Source: Petrimonas mucosa (GTDB lineage: Bacteria > Bacteroidota > Bacteroidia > Bacteroidales > Dysgonomonadaceae). From it: a stretch of 64,000 nt of DNA. Position numbers and translations under genes: made by a program. The notes beneath the pieces were generated by a model, which was given only the letters and a program-made list of their open reading frames with translations, did not search any database and was not told where the DNA came from. Location of the stretch: assembly GCF_900095795.1 (NCBI RefSeq), contig NZ_LT608328.1, positions 248,001 through 312,000 of the forward strand, given 5' to 3'. Shown piece by piece: positions 1-6,240 of the stretch (positions are counted from its first letter, which is position 1; the number at the start of each line of letters is the position of its first letter).

Positions 1-370
1 TCCGGTGTTTCAGCTTGTGGCTCTCATTGATCAGATTATTAATAGCAAATGTGTTTAGTAGCCAGCTTCGTACGCCTCCCATTTCCATATCTTCGGAATT
101 CTCAATGTAGTATGAATAGCCGTTACGCTTGTCGCACTCGATGTTGATATCGAACATCTGTTCAATTGCTTTCCGGTGGTTATGAAATGTGCGCAGCGGT
201 AAATCGTCATATGCATAGTTCAGAGACGATCGTTGCCACTGTTCGTTGATCTCTTCGAAGGTGATGTTCTTTTTCCTGTATATCAAATCTATGAGCCATA
301 CATAACGATTAAAAAGGTTTGATGTGCTCTCTTTGCTGTTTTTTCGTTTGATTGTCATTTGGTTACTCAT
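1..370 (-). CDS. WYL-type transcriptional regulator, N-terminal part (runs off the left edge)
   Basis: The reverse strand from the ATG at 370 reads open to the window edge, giving about 123 residues. The start, MSNQMTIKRKNSKESTSNLF followed by a segment with RYVWLIDLIY, FEEINEQW, LPLRTFHNHRKAI and FDINIECD, matches the N-terminal winged-helix region typical of Bacteroidetes WYL-domain regulators. The WYL domain itself lies outside the window. In the family such proteins sense a ligand, often a nucleic acid or nucleotide, and repress or activate nearby genes, often in phage-defence or mobile islands. It is divergent from the gene at 528, and an inverted repeat lies between them (428-486). The family call is by remembered sequence resemblance; the role here is inferred. 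Confidence 0.75.
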   Translation of the reverse strand, partial: MSNQMTIKRKNSKESTSNLFNRYVWLIDLIYRKKNITFEEINEQWQRSSLNYAYDDLPLRTFHNHRKAIEQMFDINIECDKRNGYSYYIENSEDMEMGGVRSWLLNTFAINNLINESHKLKHR

Positions 371-427
371 TTATATGGTGTAGGAAGATTACAAAACTAT
401 CCTTTTTTTTCAAAGGTATGATAATTG

Positions 428-486
428 TATGCCAAATGATAGCATAAGATGAAAAACTTTCAATGCTTATGTCATAATTTGGCATA
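428..486. promoter_or_regulatory. Inverted repeat in the divergent promoter region, possible operator
   Basis: TATGCCAAAT at 428-437 is the exact reverse complement of ATTTGGCATA at 477-486. Inside it, CATAAG (443-448) pairs with CTTATG (466-471). The repeat lies between the WYL-type regulator (start 370, minus) and the gene at 528 (plus). A TAnnTTTG-type -7 element (TATATTTG, 496-503) follows at once, so a protein bound here could control the plus-strand gene. Operator function is inferred from position and symmetry. Confidence 0.4.
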
Positions 487-527
487 TGCGCAATATATAT
501 TTGACCCAAATATAAAGAATATGTGCC

Positions 528-1478
528 ATGCAAAAATTTAATTCACAGATTGATAAACTTACGAATACCTATTCTGAGATCACTAAAAAATATGGAACCG
601 AAAATGGGAAATTTGGCGACTATTTCATTAGCAAGATCTATATTTGTTATAATAATTTATCTAGTCTATGTTCCTATTATGGCGATGGGAAGCTTTATGA
701 TGCTTATGAGACTGACATGTTTTTAGAAGACGATGATGAGGAAATTGATTCTGAAAAAGTACTGATGCATATCCGTTTTGATATGGAAACACAAGGTTAT
801 GTTAATTTATTGCCCGACGGACCCTGTTCTGTGTATGCTGACGTACCCGAAGTTACGGAAACATACGATGAGGTGGGTAACCGCATAGAAAATTTCGGAG
901 ACAAATTGTTTCTTAAATATGATTGTAATGGAAATTATATAGCGCGTAAATACTGGAATGAGAAAACTCGATCGTGGATCAATCAGTATTTTTTTGAAGA
1001 AAGAAGAATAAAGAAGATGATGATGGCAGATGATGACAATAATCTGATCTTGTTGTTGCTGTCTAAATATTTTGATGGGAACGAGACTGAAAGATTTATT
1101 TTCGATGCAGGACTTCAATTTGTCCTGAAAACAGTACAAGAGTTTGATGAAGATAACAACCGCCTTTCTTCGGTTCATTATTTACCCGATGGCAGCATGG
1201 CCTGGCGTACTTCACAGTGTCGAACATTCGTGCGAGAAAAAGTGTTTGAAACAAATTTTATTTTCGATAAGAATGATAAGCTTGTTCACAAAGATTTGGA
1301 AATTATTGATGACAAACTTGGATCCATTACCCTCTCTTTATTGCATTCCAGCTATCTGGACCGGTGGAATGAGGGTTTGGATAACGATGAACCATTGTTA
1401 CTTGGAGACATGGTGAATCTTGCCTGTTTTGGTGAAGAAAAAAGTAGGTGGATTGATCCTTACCCGGAGTATGGATGA
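528..1478 (+). CDS. Hypothetical protein, 316 aa, AT-rich orphan
   Basis: An open frame of 316 codons with an ATG 25 bp after a TATATTTG promoter element. I do not recognise the family. The protein is acidic, with runs such as EDDDEE near residue 66 and MADDDNN near residue 165, and rich in aromatic residues. It has no signal peptide, no clear membrane segment and no enzyme motif I can name. Repeated phrases of the type D-x-N-G-N-Y-I-A-R-K and E-F-D-E-D-N-N-R-L-S faintly resemble the YD/MORN-like repeats of some toxin or immunity proteins, but this is weak. It is much more AT-rich than the operon at 2378-4224 and follows the divergent WYL-type regulator, as expected for island cargo. Confidence 0.6.
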   Translation: MQKFNSQIDKLTNTYSEITKKYGTENGKFGDYFISKIYICYNNLSSLCSYYGDGKLYDAYETDMFLEDDDEEIDSEKVLMHIRFDMETQGYVNLLPDGPCSVYADVPEVTETYDEVGNRIENFGDKLFLKYDCNGNYIARKYWNEKTRSWINQYFFEERRIKKMMMADDDNNLILLLLSKYFDGNETERFIFDAGLQFVLKTVQEFDEDNNRLSSVHYLPDGSMAWRTSQCRTFVREKVFETNFIFDKNDKLVHKDLEIIDDKLGSITLSLLHSSYLDRWNEGLDNDEPLLLGDMVNLACFGEEKSRWIDPYPEYG

Positions 1479-2377
1479 TAATCTGCATCGACACACATAT
1501 TCCATTAATTAGCAGATGGTAAATTAATTTGAATAACTTTTGATGTATTTGTAGAAAATTGGGACTCACAATTGTAAGCTTTCCCTTTTTGTAAGCTACC
1601 CCTTTTTAGGACAGTCTTTGATTAGACTGCTAAATTAGTTTATGTATAAAATGTTATGATGTCGGACAGATTCTTGATAAGCCACTCCCAATACGAGGCG
1701 AAATAATGTTCAAACGAATAATACTGAAAAAAAGGTAATCTACATATCTCCATCTTATAAAGCATATTTGATTACAAATATTTTCTAACTCGATCAATGA
1801 AGCCACCGCAAAGATACGGTGGCTTCCGCTGTAATCTTACAAGGTCAAGCCCTCCGGGTTTCCGATGAAATCTCCAATTCCGCCTCCGCTCCGCTCCTTC
1901 GGAAATCGTATTTCACCGGAAAACCTTGCCGATTACAAAGCCACCCTTTGCTGATCGCTATGGTTTCATTTATTCCTTCGATCTATTTCTGTTCGCACTT
2001 ATTCTAATGATCGACGATTAATTAGAATTAAAAGATTCTGATCCTATATTTTTCACTTCCATTGAAGTTCCATTTTTTTCGCTCCAAATTATTAGAGTAT
2101 TGTTAGATTTCACCCTTTCTCTCCCCTGCAATCCAATGCTTTTACAAGCATAAAAGCGTAATCCTCACCTGTTTAATTGTGCCTTGATTTCACTTTGTAT
2201 TTTTATTTCCGGAGATGGCCTGATAGGTATCTGCCCTGGAGCCTGGTTGATTCCGGCCGGCATCAGTTTACGATTCCGTAAACCCTAAATTTCTGAATCA
2301 CCCTACTACCAGGTCCGTACCAACTCCGTACCATCTCTTAGTAAACCATATGTTTAACATTTTAATTTTTATCTATC
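1479..2377. other. Gene-free island segment of about 900 bp with several hairpins
   Basis: No convincing gene is seen on either strand. The segment holds a long palindrome with a competing hairpin (1799-1945, listed separately), a small hairpin GCTTTTA/TAAAAGC near 2140-2159, a perfect hairpin GTTTACG-attc-CGTAAAC at 2266-2283, and an 11-bp-spaced direct repeat TCCGTACCA at 2314-2322 and 2325-2333. The last 40 bp before the gene at 2378 are AT-rich and should hold its promoter, but no good TAnnTTTG match is visible (TATGTTTA near 2350 has one mismatch). Confidence 0.4.
1799..1945. repeat. Long imperfect palindrome overlapping a perfect short hairpin
   Basis: GAAGCCACCG (1799-1808) pairs perfectly with CGGTGGCTTC (1817-1826), loop 8 nt. 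The second arm can instead pair with AAGCCACC at 1938-1945. That long fold continues inward: GTAATC (1831-1836) with GATTAC (1931-1936), CAAGG (1840-1844) with CCTTG (1924-1928), TCCG (1861-1864) with CGGA (1917-1920), TGAAAT (1866-1871) with ATTTCA (1910-1915). The element could be a structured RNA, a folded recombination site or a small non-autonomous mobile element. Which of these it is cannot be told from the sequence. Confidence 0.5.
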
Positions 2378-3022
2378 ATGGGTACAATTAAGCAAGGTAT
2401 TTTAGGCGGGTTCTCCGGCAAGGTGGGGAACATAGTCGGAGCCTCCTGGAGAGGCATCGATTACATCAGAAGCATGCCTGCCAGCGTGCACAACCCGCGT
2501 ACCGAGGCGCAGATGACGCAGCGGAACAGGTTCTCTCTCGTGGCCAAGATGTTGAAGGCCTTCATCCCGATCATCCGGGTGGGCTTCGCAGGAAGCGTCG
2601 GTACGGGCAAGAGTGCCTTCAGCGTGGCGATGTCCTACAACGTCAGAAACGCGGTGATCGACCTCTATCCCGACTTCGAGATCAACTTCCCGTTGGTGAA
2701 GTTGACTTCTGGTGAGCTCTATGGTGCCGGCAATGCGTCCGCGACAAGCTCTGGGGGGAGTCTCGACTTCGTGTGGGACTCCGATCTGCTCAACAACGCG
2801 GCAGCCACCGACAAGGTGATCCTGATGGCATTCAACCCGATCACCGGTGATGCATCCTACAACATGGATGCGGCTACCAGGGCCGACGGCAGTGGTTCTC
2901 TGGCTGTGCCCCCCACTTGGGATGGCGAGCTGGTGGATACCTATCTGGCGCTCACTTCGGCGGATGGCAAGCTGGTCTCTAACTCGATCCACACGGGCCG
3001 GGTTGAGGTTTCGATGATTTGA
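2378..3022 (+). CDS. DUF6266 family protein, 214 aa
   Basis: The N-terminus is glycine-rich (GILGGFSGKVGNIVGASW), followed by a conserved-looking block with VHNPRTEAQMTQRNRFSLVA. I recognise this as the Bacteroidetes family DUF6266, of unknown function. The C-terminal half (about residues 115-214) alternates hydrophobic and polar residues like a beta-sandwich or Ig-like domain. There is no signal peptide. The gene is GC-rich and is followed at once by a strong hairpin (3031-3055), then by three genes that look like a phage lysis module. A hairpin that lets the first gene be made in excess over lysis genes is common for structural proteins, so a particle or export-structure component is a reasonable guess. 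The function is not established. Confidence 0.75.
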   Translation: MGTIKQGILGGFSGKVGNIVGASWRGIDYIRSMPASVHNPRTEAQMTQRNRFSLVAKMLKAFIPIIRVGFAGSVGTGKSAFSVAMSYNVRNAVIDLYPDFEINFPLVKLTSGELYGAGNASATSSGGSLDFVWDSDLLNNAAATDKVILMAFNPITGDASYNMDAATRADGSGSLAVPPTWDGELVDTYLALTSADGKLVSNSIHTGRVEVSMI

Positions 3023-3030
3023 TCTTTGTT

Positions 3031-3060
3031 CGGAGCCGCCCCACGGGCGGCTCCGTTTCT
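3031..3060 (+). terminator. Strong hairpin after the DUF6266 gene, terminator or attenuator
   Basis: CGGAGCCGCCC (3031-3041) pairs perfectly with GGGCGGCTCCG (3045-3055), leaving a 3-nt loop, followed by TTTCT. It begins 9 bp after the DUF6266 stop. The T-run is short, so partial read-through into the downstream genes is likely. Confidence 0.65.
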
Positions 3061-3103
3061 CCCTCTACGTGTTTCCGCGCTCTGGAGAATCTAATTAATT
3101 GCA

Positions 3104-3610
3104 ATGATGGTTATGTTGATGGAAATACTTCCGGTGAACGGCGAATGGCTGGTCACCATGAGTTCTTTCCTGGGCGGTGGCGCCCTGGGGGGATGGATCT
3201 CTGCGGTGGTGAATCGCAAGGAGAACAAACGAATCAAGCAAAGCGAAGCTTTCCAATCGGAGGCTTCCGCCAAACGGGAGGATGCCCTGGCTGCGACGGA
3301 GATGATGGGTCTCCTGGAACGTACGGTGGCCCATATGGAGAAGATGAACTCCTACAACAAGTCCAACTCCGAAGAACTGCTGAGACTCCTGAGGGAGAAG
3401 GAGGGCATCAACGAGAAGCTGAAGAAGGATCTCGCCTTGCTTCAATTGCAGATAACCGAAGATCACCGGCGTATCACCGGTCTCGAGAAAACGGTGGAGC
3501 GGGAGATCCGCTGGCGCAAGGATGGGGATGATCACTACTGCTTAGTGGTCGATTGCCCAAACCGTTTACCACCTCGTGGTACTTTCAAACGGGTTGAGGA
3601 ACAACAATAA
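3104..3610 (+). CDS. Small coiled-coil membrane protein, holin-like position
   Basis: A 168-residue protein with one predicted membrane segment near residues 14-36, including the glycine-rich stretch SFLGGGALGGWISAVV, then a basic patch (NRKENKRIK) and a long heptad-like coiled coil to about residue 135. The tail contains C and CPN residues (HYCLVVDCPN). It lies between a DUF6266 gene and an endolysin-like gene, where a phage would keep its holin. A single glycine-zipper membrane helix with a cytoplasmic coiled coil suits a small pore or scaffold protein, but no holin family is recognised from sequence. There are 26 bp between it and the next gene, so co-transcription is likely. The start at 3104 follows GGAGAAT; the second ATG at 3107 is equally possible. 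Confidence 0.55.
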   Translation: MMVMLMEILPVNGEWLVTMSSFLGGGALGGWISAVVNRKENKRIKQSEAFQSEASAKREDALAATEMMGLLERTVAHMEKMNSYNKSNSEELLRLLREKEGINEKLKKDLALLQLQITEDHRRITGLEKTVEREIRWRKDGDDHYCLVVDCPNRLPPRGTFKRVEEQQ

Positions 3611-3636
3611 GCCCACTAACTAAATTTCCAAACATC

Positions 3637-4224
3637 ATGAACCGGCAACTCTTCTTTCAGGAAATCAATCGTTCGCTCTTCAACAGGAAACTGAACGACC
3701 GCCAGCGGGAGGGGATCCTCCACAAGCTGGCTGCGTTCGCCAAGTTCGAGGTGACCGTCGACAGTTGGTGCGCCTACATGCTGGCCACTTCTTATCATGA
3801 GACCGCGCATACCATGCAACCCATTGAGGAGTGGGGGAAAGGCATGGGGAAATCTTACGGGAAGAAGATCAAACAAAGTGGCCAGCCTTACACCTGGCCG
3901 GACAAGATCTATTATGGCCGGGGTGATGTCCAGCTCACCTGGTATGAGAATTACGAACGGATGGGTGATCTGATGGGCCTGCCGCTCCTGGAACAACCGG
4001 AGCTCGCTCTCGATCCCGAGATCTCTGCCCAGATCCTGGTTGAGGGAATGATCCTGGGTAAATCCAACCGGGGCGACTTCACCGGCTACTCGCTTGAGAA
4101 CTTTTTCAACCCCCAACGCGACGATCCCTTCGGTGCCCGCAGGATCATCAACGGCCTCGACAGCGCCCACACCATTGCCGGCTATCATTACAAATTCCTG
4201 GAAGCAATCCGTAAAGCATCATGA
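3637..4224 (+). CDS. GH19 chitinase-like endolysin
   Basis: This 195-residue protein resembles phage endolysins of the glycoside hydrolase 19/lysozyme-like superfamily. It carries ATSYHETAHTMQPIEEWGKG with the expected catalytic glutamate (HET) near residue 50, YYGRGDVQLTWYENYERMG with the GRG-x-x-Q-L-T signature, and a C-terminal motif with FNPQRDDPFGARRIING, a common ending of this group. The family cleaves glycosidic bonds in peptidoglycan or chitin. There is no signal peptide, so export would need a pore, which fits the membrane protein gene just upstream. The stop codon overlaps the start of the next gene (ATGATGA), indicating translational coupling in one lysis-type operon. Confidence 0.85.
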   Translation: MNRQLFFQEINRSLFNRKLNDRQREGILHKLAAFAKFEVTVDSWCAYMLATSYHETAHTMQPIEEWGKGMGKSYGKKIKQSGQPYTWPDKIYYGRGDVQLTWYENYERMGDLMGLPLLEQPELALDPEISAQILVEGMILGKSNRGDFTGYSLENFFNPQRDDPFGARRIINGLDSAHTIAGYHYKFLEAIRKAS

Positions 4225-4919
4225 TGAACGAACACAAACTTACAGCTTCACAACTCACAATTGTTGTACCAAATGCTACACCAATTTTTGTACCAGTGGT
4301 TGTACCAGTGATTGCACCAGTGGTTGCACCAAATAGAACAACACCGGTTGTCCTGTTGCTCTTCACAACCCTACTCTTCCTGGTGGGTTGTAAACCCAAA
4401 CAAATCATCACTGAAAAGGTGGTGACAAAGATCGACAGTACAGCTGTGATCTCTTTAAAGAATGAGCTTCATGCAAAGGAGATCCAGGTAGAAAACCTCA
4501 AAACCGATTTTAAGCGCCTAAGCGATGGGAACACCCGGTTGATGAGCGAGGCTTCAAGCCACACCATAAACTATGACACCGCAGCCCCTGTGAATCCCCA
4601 CACTGGGAAATACCCCATTGCTAGTGAAACAATCACCCAAAGCAAAAGCTTTCTTGAAAAAACGATCAAAGAATTTGAGATCCAGGAACAGGAGTACAAC
4701 AATGAGATTTACAAACTAACACGGGAAAACCAAAACCTTGAATACTCCCTTGAAACTTTAAAAGAGGAAAACCATTCTCTTAAAGAGAAAATCACTCCAA
4801 CAACCGGATTTAATTTCAAACTTTTCTTTGCAGGTATGATCTTCGGTATTGTACTTATACTTATTTCAATTGCTTTTAAAAACAAAATTTTATCCCTCAA
4901 AAAACCGAGCAATTTATAA
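4221..4919 (+). CDS. Lipoprotein with C-terminal membrane anchor, candidate unimolecular spanin
   Basis: The 232-residue product has a hydrophobic N-terminus ending in the lipobox LVGC (cysteine near residue 56), a coiled-coil and polar middle (about residues 70-195) and a C-terminal membrane helix (about 202-222, FFAGMIFGIVLILISIAF) with a short basic tail. An outer-membrane lipoprotein end plus an inner-membrane end in one chain is the layout of phage u-spanins, which fuse the two membranes in the last step of lysis. It directly follows and overlaps the endolysin gene. The leader is unusually long because of 12-bp DNA repeats near 4285-4335 encoding a valine-proline repeat. The stop codon (4917-4919) is part of the attC-like site that follows. 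Spanin function is inferred from architecture and context, not from sequence identity. Confidence 0.6.
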   Translation: MMNEHKLTASQLTIVVPNATPIFVPVVVPVIAPVVAPNRTTPVVLLLFTTLLFLVGCKPKQIITEKVVTKIDSTAVISLKNELHAKEIQVENLKTDFKRLSDGNTRLMSEASSHTINYDTAAPVNPHTGKYPIASETITQSKSFLEKTIKEFEIQEQEYNNEIYKLTRENQNLEYSLETLKEENHSLKEKITPTTGFNFKLFFAGMIFGIVLILISIAFKNKILSLKKPSNL

Positions 4920-5048
4920 CGGTCAAGTATAAGCGTAGTGCGGGGATTTCGGAGCGATTATCTGTCCGCCTACCGCAAAGTTTCTTAGGAGCAAAAATGC
5001 TTATTTTAGCAATTCAGCCCGCATTACGCTTATACAATGTTACCCTGC
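4914..5048. repeat. attC-like imperfect palindrome next to the mrr gene
   Basis: GTATAAGCGTAGTGCGGG (4927-4944) and CCCGCATTACGCTTATAC (5018-5035) pair over 17 of 18 bases around a 73-nt spacer. Outside these arms TAAC (4917-4920) pairs with GTTA (5039-5042), with 6-nt and 3-nt spacers. Read on the minus strand this gives R''-spacer-L''...L'-spacer-R', the topology of an integron attC site. ATGTTACCCTGC (5037-5048) recurs inverted at 5946-5957 on the other side of mrr. The core boxes do not match the classical GTTRRRY consensus, so this is attC-like, not a proven integron site. No intI-type integrase is visible in the window. Confidence 0.55.
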
Positions 5049-5060
5049 GTTTTTTTTATT

Positions 5061-5924
5061 TTAAATATTCTTGAACCAATCTGGTTTTATTTTAACCTCT
5101 TCAACCAATTCAACTGTCACTCCTAAATTTAACTCTTTCAGTTTTTCAGCAAAGTCGTTACCGTCAATTAAGTCAATTGGTGTCGCGCCATCTCTTTGTG
5201 CTTCTTTTTTCGCTTCCCGAGTGAAACTTCCGGTGGTCATAATAAGTCCTTTGTCTGCTCGTCCGCTCATTGCACCTCTAAAGTCTCTAATTACAGAAGA
5301 TGAAACAGAACCTTGATATCGTTTAGCTTGAAAAACTACGTGAAATGATAAAACACCACCAAGTCTAATCATTCCCTTTCCATCAATTCCACCATCATTT
5401 GTCTTTCCTGTAACTTCAACGTTCACAAACCCTAACTCTCTTAAAAGTCTTTGGCAAAGCCGCTCAAATTGGTCTGGATGAATGCTTTTTATTGTATCAA
5501 GTAATTTGTCTTGCCAAGAAAACTCTTCTATTTCTTCTGTTGTGTCTTGAAGTTCTGGTGAACCATTTTCTTCGGTTTTCTTTTGAAGTCGCTCTTCTCT
5601 GTCTTTTTTAACGACCGCCTTTTTAACTTTCTCTTGGTTTACTTCAGTTGTTTTTTGTCCTTCTTCGGTCAATGCCCAAACACCTCTCGAAGAGTTTTCT
5701 ATAAGTCCATATCTTTTGAGATAGTTTCTTGCCCAAGCAAGTCTGTAAGCCAATTTAGTGGTGCTTTCTCGGTGAATTTCATTAGTCGCTTCCTCAGACA
5801 AATTTAATAGTTGAGCAACCTCTTCTTCAATTTCACTTACCGCTCCTGAACCTCCGAGTTTTTTCAGTGCCTTTAATGTAGGGTTAAAGAGGTCGTCATA
5901 TTTATATTTAAAATGTTTGTCCAT
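5061..5924 (-). CDS. mrr: Mrr-type type IV restriction endonuclease
   Basis: 287 residues. The N-terminal half (about 1-90) is a winged-helix Mrr_N-like region (YDDLFNPTLKALKKLGGSGA, LTEEGQ). A charged linker follows (about 95-140). The C-terminal half is the Mrr catalytic domain: FERLCQRLLRELGF, then NDGGIDGKG and FQAKRY, giving the D-(x)n-Q-x-K nuclease core near residues 180-205. The family cuts modified foreign DNA, often methylated, and acts in the cytoplasm. The gene is AT-rich, unlike the operon on its left, and stands alone between inverted copies of a 12-bp sequence with an attC-like palindrome at its 3' end. It therefore looks like a single-gene defence cassette. The start is the ATG at 5924. 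Confidence 0.85.
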   Translation of the reverse strand: MDKHFKYKYDDLFNPTLKALKKLGGSGAVSEIEEEVAQLLNLSEEATNEIHRESTTKLAYRLAWARNYLKRYGLIENSSRGVWALTEEGQKTTEVNQEKVKKAVVKKDREERLQKKTEENGSPELQDTTEEIEEFSWQDKLLDTIKSIHPDQFERLCQRLLRELGFVNVEVTGKTNDGGIDGKGMIRLGGVLSFHVVFQAKRYQGSVSSSVIRDFRGAMSGRADKGLIMTTGSFTREAKKEAQRDGATPIDLIDGNDFAEKLKELNLGVTVELVEEVKIKPDWFKNI

Positions 5925-5945
5925 TAGTTGGTGTCTTTTTTAAAT

Positions 5946-6074
5946 GCAGGGTAACATTTGTATATACGCAACACAATTGCGTATATATTTCATATATCCA
6001 CCGTCCTTGTTTTGCTAATTCGTAGAATACTAATACTTTATAAATAATTGTGTATTTTAATGCAATTGCGTATA
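5946..6074. repeat. Inverted and direct repeats upstream of mrr
   Basis: GCAGGGTAACAT (5946-5957) is the exact reverse complement of 5037-5048 beyond the other end of mrr. The match extends to about 19 bp with a one-base gap. It is followed by a perfect 11-bp palindrome TATATACGCAA (5961-5971)/TTGCGTATATA (5977-5987) and a direct repeat CAATTGCGTATA at 5974-5985 and 6063-6074. These could be recombinase or regulator binding sites. The rest of the gap to 6240 is AT-rich and shows no gene. Confidence 0.5.
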
Positions 6075-6240
6075 CAGTCTTTTTATGTAGCAGTTAAGGT
6101 TACTGCAACTCGGAAACCTATGTTTCTCATCAGTACCAGGATTATAGATGCAAAACTAACAATAATTTATATAAACAACGAAATATATCGATATATTCTC
6201 TCCAAAGGTTAAAAAATAAGCCCCTAATATCTTCAAAATC

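Noticed and set aside
1819-2007. Short open frame of 62 codons in the gene-free island segment
   Set aside because: It coincides with the long palindrome, has no promoter or ribosome-site context and a composition driven by the repeat arms.
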